Part shown: piece after piece, positions 27,101 to 35,123 of the stretch
Numbering within the stretch: the stretch's first letter is position 1
Layout of the letters: every line of letters starts with the position of its first letter
Origin: CAWELS01 sp964468205
Lineage (GTDB): Bacteria > Acidobacteriota > Terriglobia > Bryobacterales > Bryobacteraceae
NCBI GenBank assembly: GCA_964468205.1
Contig: CAYXVG010000020.1
Span: 1 to 64,000, forward strand
Direction: 5' to 3'
Length of the DNA stretch: 64,000 nt
Translations under genes and position numbers: made by a program
The notes under the pieces: model-generated
What the model was told of the DNA's origin: nothing
What the model saw: only the letters and a program-made list of their open reading frames with translations
Database searches by the model: none

Positions 27101-28687
27101 GATATCTACTCCATCGAAGACTTGGCGCAGCTCATCTACGACTTGAAGAACGCGAATCCGAAGGCGCGGATTTCCGTGAAGCTTGTCTCGGAAGTCGGGG
27201 TGGGCATCGTCGCCGCCGGCGTCGCCAAGGGGCACGCGGATGTCGTGCTGATCAGCGGCGATAGCGGCGGGACCGGCGCCTCGCCTGTAACTTCGATCCG
27301 GCATGCCGGCATCCCCTGGGAGTTGGGCCTGGCCGAGACCCAGCAGGTGCTGGTGATGAACGATCTCCGGAGCCGCATCATTGTCCAGACCGATGGCAAG
27401 CTGCTGACCGGCCGGGACGTCGCCATCGCAGCTCTCCTCGGGGCAGAGGAGTTCGGCTTCGCCACCGCTCCGCTGATCGCGATGGGTTGCATCATGATGC
27501 GCAAATGCCACCTGAACACCTGCCCGGTGGGCATCGCCACCCAGGATGAGCGGCTGCGGGCGAAGTTTCAAGGCCAACCGGAGAACGTGATCAACTACTT
27601 CTTCTTCGTGGCGGAAGAGACCCGGCGGTACATGGCTGAGATGGGCTTCCGCACGATGGAGGCGATGATCGGCCGCGTGGATAAGCTCGCTACCCGCAAT
27701 GTGGATCACCATTGGAAGGCGCGGGGACTGAACTTCGACACGATACTCCATAATCCGGATGTACCGATGAAGGTTGGCCGCCGCTGCACGAAACCCCAGG
27801 ACCACGGTCTCGCGAAACAGATCGACGTCAAGCTCATCGACCTCGCCCAGGAGGCGATCGAGAACAAGACCCCAGTGGAATTCAAGATGCCGATCAAGAA
27901 TGTCCACCGCACCGTCGGCACCATGTTGAGCGGCGAGGTAGCCCGGCGCTATGGATCCCAGGGGCTGCCGGACGGCACCATCCGGTTCCACTTCACGGGA
28001 TCGGCCGGTCAGAGTTTCGGAGCCTTCTTGTCCAAGGGCATCACGCTGACGCTGGAAGGCGACACGAACGATTACACGGGTAAGGGTCTCTCCGGCGGCA
28101 AGATTATCGTCTATCCTCCAAGGACCTCTACCTTTGTGCCGGAAGAGAACATCATTGTGGGCAACGTTGCTCTCTATGGCGCGACCAGCGGCGAGGCTTA
28201 CTTCAACGGCATGGCGGGAGAGCGCTTTTGTGTGCGGAACTCCGGCGCCGTGGCAGTCGTCGAAAGCGTGGGCGACCACGGCTGCGAGTACATGACCAAG
28301 GGCCTCGTGGTGATTCTCGGCGGTACGGGGCGCAACTTTGCGGCCGGGATGAGCGGCGGAATCGCTTTCGTGTTGGACGAAGACGGCCAATTCCAAGCGG
28401 TCAACTGTAACACCAGGGGAGTGGACCTGGAGCCGGTAGTGGACGAGGTGGACATTCAAGCGCTCAGAACCTTGATTGAGAAACACGTGAACTACACGGC
28501 CAGCGCCCGGGGCCAGTGGATCCTGGAGAACTGGGACAGCATGTTGCCAAAGTTTGTCAAGGTGTTCCCGCACGAGTATAAGCGTGTGCTCAACGTTCCG
28601 CGCAAGGGCTTGGCCGTGACACCGGAGGTACTGGCGCAGGCCGGCCGGCCGGCCGAATTGCTGGTGGCGGCGGGCGTACCGGCGTAG
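24104..28687 (+). CDS. gltB: Glutamate synthase large subunit
   Basis: The 1527-residue protein has the length and order of GltB. A class II glutamine amidotransferase domain has its catalytic Cys25 in DACGIGF, so a 24-residue propeptide must be removed. Next come the central domain and the FMN-binding synthase domain, with GEGGQLPGHKV and SGDSGGTGASP. The 3Fe-4S cysteine motif is CIMMRKCHLNTC. The C-terminal glycine-rich GXGXG-type helix domain ends it (SGGKIIVYPP, GATSGEAYF). With GltD it converts 2-oxoglutarate and glutamine to two glutamates. The ATG at 24104 is preferred over an earlier frame start because GAGGAAA precedes it and it gives the normal short propeptide. gltD follows 19 bp downstream. 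Confidence 0.96.
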   Translation: MIKFGSYGLPAAQGLYDPSLERDACGIGFVANFKGQKTHEVIKKGLQVLINLTHRGACGCDPDTGDGAGVLIQIPHDYFSKECSKLGFTLPPVGEYGAGMMFLPTRKDSRLVCEGHIERIAQEEGLEILGWRETPGNPDAIGWLARSSQPFIEQVFVRGPREMSQDELERKLYVVMKRAENEVAAAEIRGKEAFYICSLSTKTIVYKGLLLAPQIEQFYRDLANPEVVSAIALVHQRFSTNTFPTWPLAHPYRYICHNGEINTVRGNVNWMRAREAVLECEHFGGDLQKLFPVITPGVSDSASIDNAVQLLHLAGRNLPHVMAMLIPEAWDHDNTLSDEKKAFYEYHASLMEPWDGPAAIAFTDGSVIGATLDRNGLRPARYVVTHDDMLIMASETGVLPVKPENVKAKGRLQPGKMLLADLNEGRIIPDDEIKRRLAGRRPYWQWLNENQIKLSNLPAPPRWHKPDFETMVRRQRAFGYTDEDLRNLMAPMAMKGLDPVGSMGTDVPLACLSERPQPLFNYFKQLFAQVTNPAIDPIREDTVMSLCSYIGTERNILAETPQHCHTLKLPHPILSNYDLEKMRRVSWGDFLATTLMTVFRADGGEKELKRAVDALCRRASWAIKSGYTLLILSDRAVDENYAPIPSLLALSAVHHHLIREGTRTQVALIVESGEPREVQHFCLLIGYGASAINPYLAFGTLENMVNRGDLGDEMTVEKAHANYVKAINKGLLKVFSKMGISTLQSYRGAQIFEAIGLDKGLVDKYFTGTASRINGVGLEVLAREAKMKHDFAYEPISEHDTELAVGGNLAWRIRGEYHLNNPVSIATLQHSVRQNSWDNYQQFAQSVNDQSRQFCTIRGLLEFRPAARPVPLDEVQPAAEIVRRFCTGAISFGAISKEAHETLAIAMNEIGGRSNTGEGGEDEERFKDNRRSAVKQVASGRFGVTVNYLVNADELQIKIAQGAKPGEGGQLPGHKVSEDIARVRYSIPGVGLISPPPHHDIYSIEDLAQLIYDLKNANPKARISVKLVSEVGVGIVAAGVAKGHADVVLISGDSGGTGASPVTSIRHAGIPWELGLAETQQVLVMNDLRSRIIVQTDGKLLTGRDVAIAALLGAEEFGFATAPLIAMGCIMMRKCHLNTCPVGIATQDERLRAKFQGQPENVINYFFFVAEETRRYMAEMGFRTMEAMIGRVDKLATRNVDHHWKARGLNFDTILHNPDVPMKVGRRCTKPQDHGLAKQIDVKLIDLAQEAIENKTPVEFKMPIKNVHRTVGTMLSGEVARRYGSQGLPDGTIRFHFTGSAGQSFGAFLSKGITLTLEGDTNDYTGKGLSGGKIIVYPPRTSTFVPEENIIVGNVALYGATSGEAYFNGMAGERFCVRNSGAVAVVESVGDHGCEYMTKGLVVILGGTGRNFAAGMSGGIAFVLDEDGQFQAVNCNTRGVDLEPVVDEVDIQALRTLIEKHVNYTASARGQWILENWDSMLPKFVKVFPHEYKRVLNVPRKGLAVTPEVLAQAGRPAELLVAAGVPA

Positions 28688-28706
28688 GTCACGAGACGGA
28701 GGTCAT

Positions 28707-30143
28707 ATGGGCAAAGTTACCGGATTCATGGAATACCAGCGGGCGGTGCCGGATCGCCGCCCCGTCGACGAGCGTGTTAACGACTACTTCGAAATCTACC
28801 AGCCTTATAACGAGGACGAAGTTCGTACTCAGGGAGCGCGCTGCATGGACTGTGGCGTACCGTTCTGCCACACGGGCTGCCCGCTCAACAATATCATCCC
28901 GGACTGGAACGATCTCGCCTGGAAAGGGCGCTGGAGGGAAGCTATCCGGGTGCTGCATTCCACTAACAACTTCCCCGAATTCACTGGCCGCATATGTCCA
29001 GCTCCGTGCGAGACTTCCTGCGTGCTCGGAATCAACGAGCCGCCGGTATCCATCAAGTGGATTGAAAGAACCATCATCGATCACGCTTTCAAAGAAGGGT
29101 GGATTGTCCCCGAGCTGCCAGGTGCCTCCACCGGAAAGCGGATTGCCATTGTCGGTTCTGGCCCGGCTGGCCTCGCCGCGGCGCAGCAACTCGCCCGCGT
29201 TGGGCATAGCGTCACGGTGTTCGAGAAGGCGGACCGCATCGGCGGTCTGCTGCGATACGGAATACCCGACTTCAAAATGGAGAAGTTTCACATCGACCGC
29301 CGCGTCGAACAGATGACGGCCGAGGGTGTCGTGTTCGAAACCGGCGCCCATGTGGGGCGCAACGTGCCGGTCGAGGACCTCCGAAAGGACTTCGACGCGA
29401 TTCTGTTGGCCGGCGGCGCCGAGGCGCCCCGCGATTTGAAGGTCCCGGGGCGCGAGTTGAACGGCATACACTTTGCCATGGACTTCCTGCCCCAGCAGAA
29501 CAAGCGAGTCGCCGGGGACACGGATATTGTGGCCGATCCGACGCGGATGAAGGAAGAGATTCTCGCTACCGGGAAGAACGTAATCATCATCGGCGGCGGG
29601 GACACCGGTGCGGACTGCCTCGGAACGAGCCACCGGCAGAAAGCGAAGTCTGTCACGCAACTCGAGATCATGCCCGTACCGCCGGAGCAGCGCTCGAATG
29701 CGACACCGTGGCCGATGTGGCCGCTGATGCTTCGTGTGGAGTCCTCTCACGAAGAGGGCGGCGACCGCAAGTGGGCCGTTTCCACCGCTCGGTTCACCGG
29801 CGATGAAAACGGCAACGTGAAGAAATTGCATGCGGTGCAGGTCGGCCCGCCTCCGTCGTTCGAGCCGATTCCCGGTAGCAAGTTTGAGCTTGATTCCGAT
29901 CTCGTGCTGCTGGCAATGGGATTCACTGGGCCCGAGAAGTCCGGCATGATCGAGCAACTCGGCCTGGAACTCGACCAGCGCGGCAATGTGAAGACCGAAG
30001 ACTTCCTTAGTTCGGTCCCCGGGGTGTTCGCCGCCGGTGATATGCGCCGGGGCCAGTCTTTGGTGGTGAATGCCATCGCGGAAGGCAGGCAGGCCGCCCG
30101 GGCGATGGACATGTGGCTGATGGGAGAGACGATTCTGAAGTAA
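28707..30143 (+). CDS. gltD: Glutamate synthase small subunit
   Basis: The 478-residue protein begins with the cysteine-rich 4Fe-4S domain of GltD (Cys46, Cys49, Cys54, Cys58 in RCMDCGVPFCHTGC; then ICPAPCETSC). It continues with an FAD-binding GSGPAGLAAA motif and an NADPH-binding GGGDTGADC motif. It feeds electrons from NADPH to the large subunit. Length is normal (about 470-490). GGAGGT precedes the ATG. It forms a tight operon with gltB. Confidence 0.96.
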   Translation: MGKVTGFMEYQRAVPDRRPVDERVNDYFEIYQPYNEDEVRTQGARCMDCGVPFCHTGCPLNNIIPDWNDLAWKGRWREAIRVLHSTNNFPEFTGRICPAPCETSCVLGINEPPVSIKWIERTIIDHAFKEGWIVPELPGASTGKRIAIVGSGPAGLAAAQQLARVGHSVTVFEKADRIGGLLRYGIPDFKMEKFHIDRRVEQMTAEGVVFETGAHVGRNVPVEDLRKDFDAILLAGGAEAPRDLKVPGRELNGIHFAMDFLPQQNKRVAGDTDIVADPTRMKEEILATGKNVIIIGGGDTGADCLGTSHRQKAKSVTQLEIMPVPPEQRSNATPWPMWPLMLRVESSHEEGGDRKWAVSTARFTGDENGNVKKLHAVQVGPPPSFEPIPGSKFELDSDLVLLAMGFTGPEKSGMIEQLGLELDQRGNVKTEDFLSSVPGVFAAGDMRRGQSLVVNAIAEGRQAARAMDMWLMGETILK

Positions 30144-30153
30144 GATTCCCTTT

Positions 30154-31662
30154 GTGAATCGAACTTTCGCAACGCTCACTGTTCTTGGGATGGCGCTGAT
30201 CCTCTCCGGCGCCGCCGTTTCGTTTTCCGAACTCTGGGGCGAGCGCGGTGAGGAGTGGTCCCCCGGCGGCCGCCTGCCCGACTTTTCTCATGCCGGCTAC
30301 CATCGCGGCGAGGTGGCGCTGCCCGCGCCGGCAAAGCCCGATCGCAGCGTCCGTGACTACGGTGCGAAAGGCGATGGCGTGGCCGATGACAGCGCCGCAT
30401 TCCTGCAAGCCATCGCGGCGGGTGGGGTGATCGACGTCCCGCCGGGGCGGTACAAGATCACCACCATTCTGAAAATCAGCCAAAGCGGGGTGGTCCTGCG
30501 CGGCGCCGGGCCAGCGAAATCGACTCTCTTCTTCCCACAGCCGCTGAACGACATCGAGCCGAATTGGGGTGCGACCACGGAAGGTAGGAGGACCTCGAAT
30601 TACTCCTGGTCTGGCGGCTTCGTTTCGCTCCAAGGCGACTTCCGGGGCGATGCGCTCACCAAGGTGACAGCTCCGGCCGAGCGCGGCAGCCGGCGGCTGC
30701 AACTCGCATCGACCACCGGCTTACGGATCGGACAAGAGGTGGAAATCTATCAAGAGGACAATGAGCGCAACACCCTCGCCGCCCATCTCTACTCGGGCGA
30801 TCCCGGCTCCACTACCAAGCTGCTGGGCCGGACGCGGGCGTCTCTCGTCGTGACGATAGAGGCAATCGACGCAAACGTGATTGTGTTCGACCGGCCCCTT
30901 CGCTTCGATGTTCGCGGTGAGTGGAAACCCACTGTCCGGCGCTTCGAACCCACCGTGACCGAGGCCGGAATCGAAGGGCTCGCGTTCGAGTTTCCCGAGC
31001 GGCCCTACGAAGGCCATTTCACGGAACTGGGCTTCAATCCCATCGCTCTTGGCAAGGTGGCGCACTGCTGGGTGCGCAACGTGCGTTTCGCTAACCTCGA
31101 TAGCGGGATCTTCATCTCGGGCAAGTTCAATACCGTGACAGACGTGGTGATGGAGTCCTCGCGGGCGCGCGACAAGGGCCGCCGGTCACAAGGCCATCAC
31201 GGCATCTATCTCTCGGGCGATGACAATCTGTTTACCCGGTTCGACATCAGGATGAAGTTCGTTCACGATCTCTCGGTGAGTCACTGCGCCGGCAACGTGA
31301 TTTCTGCGGGAAGCGGAGAAGACCTCACCTTCGATCATCACAAGCGGGCCCCCTACGAGAATCTTTACACCGATATCGACGCTGGTGAAGGAACTGAAGT
31401 GTGGCGTTGCGGGGGTGGGCGGGACCTTGGCAAACACTGCGGGGCTCGCGGTACCTTTTGGAATATCCGCGCGGCACGTCCGATTCCTCCTCCCCCGGAT
31501 CAGTTCGGACCGCCCTCAATGAACTTCGTCGCCATCTTCACCGGTGCAGAGGGAGAAACTTCCGCCGGCGGCCGCTGGTTTGAGACCATCGATCCGGCCA
31601 GGATCGAGCCGCGAAACCTGCACCTTGCGCAGGTGGAGCGCCGGCTCACGAAGGTGCGCTGA
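30154..31662 (+). CDS. Pectate-lyase-superfamily (right-handed beta-helix) secreted protein
   Basis: The 502-residue protein starts with GTG, only 10 bp after gltD. It has a hydrophobic N-terminal signal segment (residues 6-24). The VRDYGAKGDGVADDSAAFLQA motif region (around residues 68-90) is the hallmark of the Pectate_lyase_3 entry, followed by PPGRYKI and beta-helix turns. It probably cleaves or binds an acidic polysaccharide outside the cytoplasm; the substrate cannot be named. Tight spacing suggests read-through from gltBD, an odd partnership. It could also carry its own promoter inside gltD. Confidence 0.8.
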   Translation: MNRTFATLTVLGMALILSGAAVSFSELWGERGEEWSPGGRLPDFSHAGYHRGEVALPAPAKPDRSVRDYGAKGDGVADDSAAFLQAIAAGGVIDVPPGRYKITTILKISQSGVVLRGAGPAKSTLFFPQPLNDIEPNWGATTEGRRTSNYSWSGGFVSLQGDFRGDALTKVTAPAERGSRRLQLASTTGLRIGQEVEIYQEDNERNTLAAHLYSGDPGSTTKLLGRTRASLVVTIEAIDANVIVFDRPLRFDVRGEWKPTVRRFEPTVTEAGIEGLAFEFPERPYEGHFTELGFNPIALGKVAHCWVRNVRFANLDSGIFISGKFNTVTDVVMESSRARDKGRRSQGHHGIYLSGDDNLFTRFDIRMKFVHDLSVSHCAGNVISAGSGEDLTFDHHKRAPYENLYTDIDAGEGTEVWRCGGGRDLGKHCGARGTFWNIRAARPIPPPPDQFGPPSMNFVAIFTGAEGETSAGGRWFETIDPARIEPRNLHLAQVERRLTKVR

Positions 31663-31767
31663 TATAAATGCCGCGCCCTGCGCCGGCTTGTCAGCCAGAC
31701 TGTTCCGAATCCTTCGCAGGGCCCCTGGCCAGCCCCGGGCGTCGTATATTGTGAGTGCGAGGATCCT

Positions 31768-33288
31768 ATGGAGCAATTATTCGACAGTCTTCTCGAACTG
31801 ATCACGCAGACGTCCACCAACTTGCCGCCCGATGTCCGGAAGGCGATGGGTGGGGCTTTGCAGATGGAAACCCCTGGCACGCAGTCTTCCCAATCGCTGA
31901 CGGTCATGGCGGCAAACATTGATATGGCCTACGAGGACGAAGGGCCAATCTGCCAGGACACCGGGATGCCGACCTTCCAGATTCACTGCCCGGTGGGAAT
32001 GAACCAAATCGAGTTCAGCAAGGTAATTCGCGATGCAATCGCGGAAGCGACCAAACGCGGCAAGCTGCGTCCCAACTCGGTCGACTCCATCACTGGCAAG
32101 AACAGCGGTGACAATCTCGGGCCGGGTACCCCTGTTATTCACTACGAACAGTGGGAGCGCGACGACATCGAGGTGAAGCTGATCCTCAAGGGCGGCGGTT
32201 GCGAGAACAAGAATATCCAGTACACGGTCCCCTGCGAACTCGATCACCTGGGCCGGGCCAACCGCGACCTGGAAGGCGTACGCAAGTGCATCCTCCACGC
32301 CGTCTGGCAGGCACAGGGACAGGGCTGCGCCCCCGGAGCCATCGGAGTCTGTGTTGGCGGCGACCGCGCCAATGGCTACTGGCTCGCCAAACAACAGCTT
32401 TTCCGCACTCTCGACGACGTTAATCCTCACCTCGCGCTCGCCGAACTCGAGACCCGCATCATGAATGAGGCGAACGGGCTCAACGTAGGCGCCATGGGCT
32501 TTGGCGGAAAGGCTACGCTGATCGGATGCAAAATCACGGCGGCCAACCGGCTGCCGGCGAGCTTTTTCGTTTCGGTCGCCTATGACTGTTGGGCCTTCCG
32601 CCGGCTGGGCGTTATCCTGGACGCGTCCACCGGGGCTATTACCGAATGGCAGTACCGCGATCCCGAACAGCCGGTGGAGAAGATGGTGGAGGGCGAGGGC
32701 TTTCCCCTTACCGGCCGCGAGGTAACGATCGAGGCGCCAATCAGCGAGGAGACGATCCGTTCCTTGAAGGTTGGCGACGTCGTTCTCATCAACGGCCGGA
32801 TGGTGACCGGGCGCGATGCGGTCCACACCTACCTGATGAAGAATGAACCGCCGGTCAGTTTGCAGGGCGCCGTGCTTTACCATTGCGGACCGGTGATGCT
32901 CCAGGAAAACGGCGAGTGGGCCGTGAAGGCCGCCGGGCCGACAACCAGCATCCGCGAGGAACCTTACGAGCACGAGGTAATCCGGCGCTACGGAGTCCGC
33001 GCGGTCATCGGAAAGGGCGGCATGGGAGCCAAAACCCTGGCTGCGCTGAAGGAACATGGGGCCGTCTATTTGAACGCCATAGGAGGCGCTGCGCAGTATT
33101 ACGCGCGAACGGTGAAGAAGGTGCCCGGAGTTCATCTGCTTGAGGAGATGGGCATCCCTGAGGCGATGTGGGAGTACGACGTCGAGGGCTTCGCCGCCAT
33201 TGTCACCATGGACTCCCACGGCAACAGCCTGCACGCCGAGGTGCTGGAGGCATCCGGCGAGGAACTTGCCGCGCTGAGCCAGTCCTGA
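31768..33288 (+). CDS. Class I fumarate hydratase (fused alpha and beta parts)
   Basis: The 506-residue protein contains both the iron-sulfur N-terminal domain and the C-terminal (beta) domain of class I fumarases in one chain. Likely 4Fe-4S ligands are Cys62 (ICQDTG), Cys187 (GCAPGAIG) and the Cys in DCWAFRR. KGGGCENKN and GKGGMGAKT are further family signatures. It hydrates fumarate to malate in the TCA cycle; some family members act on tartrate or related diacids. It is oxygen-sensitive by class. It lies 105 bp after the beta-helix gene and just upstream of tRNA-Phe. Confidence 0.93.
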   Translation: MEQLFDSLLELITQTSTNLPPDVRKAMGGALQMETPGTQSSQSLTVMAANIDMAYEDEGPICQDTGMPTFQIHCPVGMNQIEFSKVIRDAIAEATKRGKLRPNSVDSITGKNSGDNLGPGTPVIHYEQWERDDIEVKLILKGGGCENKNIQYTVPCELDHLGRANRDLEGVRKCILHAVWQAQGQGCAPGAIGVCVGGDRANGYWLAKQQLFRTLDDVNPHLALAELETRIMNEANGLNVGAMGFGGKATLIGCKITAANRLPASFFVSVAYDCWAFRRLGVILDASTGAITEWQYRDPEQPVEKMVEGEGFPLTGREVTIEAPISEETIRSLKVGDVVLINGRMVTGRDAVHTYLMKNEPPVSLQGAVLYHCGPVMLQENGEWAVKAAGPTTSIREEPYEHEVIRRYGVRAVIGKGGMGAKTLAALKEHGAVYLNAIGGAAQYYARTVKKVPGVHLLEEMGIPEAMWEYDVEGFAAIVTMDSHGNSLHAEVLEASGEELAALSQS

Positions 33289-33313
33289 AGGGTCAGGCCT
33301 AAAGCGGTTTTGA

Positions 33314-33319
33314 TATAAT
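33314..33319 (+). promoter_or_regulatory. -10 box of tRNA-Phe
   Basis: A perfect TATAAT lies 20 bp before the tRNA-Phe 5' end and just after the fumarase stop. No good -35 is seen. Confidence 0.55.
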
Positions 33320-33339
33320 TGAAGCGTCCCACCACCGGT

Positions 33340-33415
33340 GGCTAGGTAGCTCAGTTGGTAGAGCGCGGCCCTGAAAAGGCCGGCGTCGGCGGTTCGATTC
33401 CGTCCCTAGCCACCA
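33340..33415 (+). tRNA. tRNA-Phe(GAA)
   Basis: Acceptor GGCTAGG/CCTAGCC, D arm GCTC...GAGC, anticodon stem CGGCC/GGCCG with loop CTGAAAA (anticodon GAA), and T arm GGTTCGATTCC are all present. The 3' CCA is encoded at 33413-33415. Confidence 0.96.
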
Positions 33416-33561
33416 TTCGTTTAGTCCCTTCCGATTCGAAATCAATCTGTCCGATCTCGTCGTGTCCCGGCATTTGACCGGTAGGATCGGGAGCTGAGAT
33501 TCCAACCCACGACGTCCAGCTTGAGATGCTCACTGCAGATTGAGAATAAAGGTCACAGCGT

Positions 33562-34215
33562 CTATTGGGTCAGTGTTCTGTGATAGCCGAAAAGCTCTGA
33601 CTCGATCAGGGTATCCGGCAATGCACCACAGTTGACTGGAACGAAGCGCCTCTTCTTGCGCGGACTCAAGTTGTGAATCGCTCGAGCGACAAGCTCCTTT
33701 CCAGTGCCAGTTTCTCCTTCGATCAATATGGTGCTCGGGCTCTCCGCAATCTCTGGTAGCAATTCGAAAAGCTGCCGCATCTTGTAATTGCAGCTCAGGA
33801 TGTCCTCGAAACAGTAGTCCCGCCTGATCTGCTTCTGCAGTCGCTCGATCGTAGTGAGGTCCCGAAAGGTCTCCACCCCGCCATACACTTGGCCATGCTC
33901 ATTTTTGAGCAGCGCGGTGGATATGCTGATGGGCTTCCTGTTACCCTCGGCGTCCAGGATATCTATCCGTTTGTCTGTGATGGGATTGCCGGTGTGGATA
34001 GTGTGCTTGAGGCTGCATTCTTGCTCGCAGATACTCGCCCGGAAGATCGTCTTACAAGGCTGTCCAATTGCTCGCTCACGCGGGATGCCAGTGATCCTCT
34101 CAGCGGCCCGGTTGAACGATGTGATTCTCCACTCGCGGTCAACTGTGAAGACCCCGTCGGTAATAGAGTCAAGGATAATCTCCTGAACCCAGCCGTTTCG
34201 GTGAGCGCCGGCCAT
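33562..34215 (-). pseudogene. Truncated PAS plus sigma-54 activator (AAA+ domain cut)
   Basis: The 217-residue reading frame starts at ATG 34215 behind GAGGAG. It has a PAS domain (about 10-125: ILDSITDGVFTVDREWRITSFNRAAERITG, interrupted here for length). A cysteine pair motif ASICEQEC follows, then the start of a sigma-54 AAA+ domain: a SPSTILIEGETGTGKELVAR Walker A and the NCGALPDTLIESELFG segment. Just after ELFGY the reading changes to HRTLTQ and stops. The normal GAFTGA loop, Walker B and DNA-binding domain, about 250 residues, are missing and not found downstream. The 3' end is therefore lost, probably by a deletion or insertion 145 bp from tRNA-Phe. Confidence 0.85.
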
Positions 34216-34390
34216 TAGCGCCTCCTCTGCACAGACTCTCTGCCACCATTGTATCCTCGAGTTGTCGAGACATAGCGCCCGAATCCTGTCCAATGTTGAG
34301 GCGAGCGGGAAGGGAATTGGAGGGGGCAAGATACGGATTGCTCAATTGTGTGCAGGAAATCGAGAGCCGAGCCTGGTGCAGACGTAGACG

Positions 34391-34588
34391 GTCAAGCGCG
34401 CCACTTACCGGCGGCATCTGTTGCTGCCAAGCTACTCGGCGGCGGATATGCCGCCACCGGCGAAAGTCAAACAGGCCCACGGGCGTCTGAATGAAACGGC
34501 TACGCCGCAGATTCTGGAGCGGGCCTACACTTTGCTCGAATACAAGCAGTATGGGCGACTGTCTTGCACTATACGCAGATGTTCATGA
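34391..34588 (+). pseudogene. Remnant of an integrase-type (IS481-like) transposase
   Basis: A 65-codon open stretch without a start reads TYRRHLLLPSYSAADM, then KVKQAHGRLNETATPQILER, then AYTLLEYKQYGRLS. This matches from memory the N-terminal helical part of integrase-core transposases (pattern YR...L..Y...DI..LA..D..H..L..PAT..IL.R...........RL..IS). In-frame stops flank it at both ends and no DDE core follows, so it is a decayed fragment. Similarity is by pattern recall, not by alignment. Confidence 0.45.
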
Positions 34589-35123
34589 GGCAGCGTTTAA
34601 CAGCATTCCGGCTTCGCCGGGCATTGCCTCCACAAGTTCGCCATAGAGCCATCGCTTCGTCGAATCGTTTGTCTACCAGGGTCTGATTCGCTCGTTCGGA
34701 CTTTTCAATGAGATCCACTGGTGGGACATGGCCTGGGCGAGAAGAGAGCACACGGAAAGCTGTGAGATGACAGTCGCCATGAGGATGGGCGCCCACCCCA
34801 CAAGTCCAATCCATAGTGCGGGAGGCCGTCCGGCGAAGCTTCACCATGCGGAAGAAACCAGCGGGCACGAGCCTCTGACCTTCGTCGCCGGCGCCCGGGC
34901 GCTGGCTCGGCTCCACTCGCTATCTCTTTCTCAGAACCAATGGTCTCGCAATCGTCACCGTCGGCGTCATCTTCGGCCCTCGGTCATCTTAGTTCTCGGC
35001 CACCGCGCCGCCGCCGGCGAGTCACCATTGTAGCGCCTCACTCCAGCGTGTTGTTCGTTGTCGCGCCGAATATAGTTGTCAGTTCCATCTTGATCCGCGT
35101 AACATTCTTTTCGTGGCGATTCA
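34589..35123. other. Gene-free stretch
   Basis: No convincing gene is seen on either strand. Open frames are short, lack ribosome-binding sites and resemble no family known to me. The stretch may contain further decayed mobile-element DNA after the transposase remnant. Confidence 0.5.

Noticed and set aside
26966..28573. 535-codon minus-strand frame opposite gltB
   Set aside because: Antisense shadow of a confidently assigned gene.
31777..33234. 485-codon minus-strand frame opposite fumarase
   Set aside because: Antisense shadow; composition biased and no motif.
33299..33533. Minus-strand open frames with GTESNRRRRPF or ARDGIEPPTP strings over tRNA-Phe
   Set aside because: These are the well-known false proteins produced by translating tRNA genes and their flanks.
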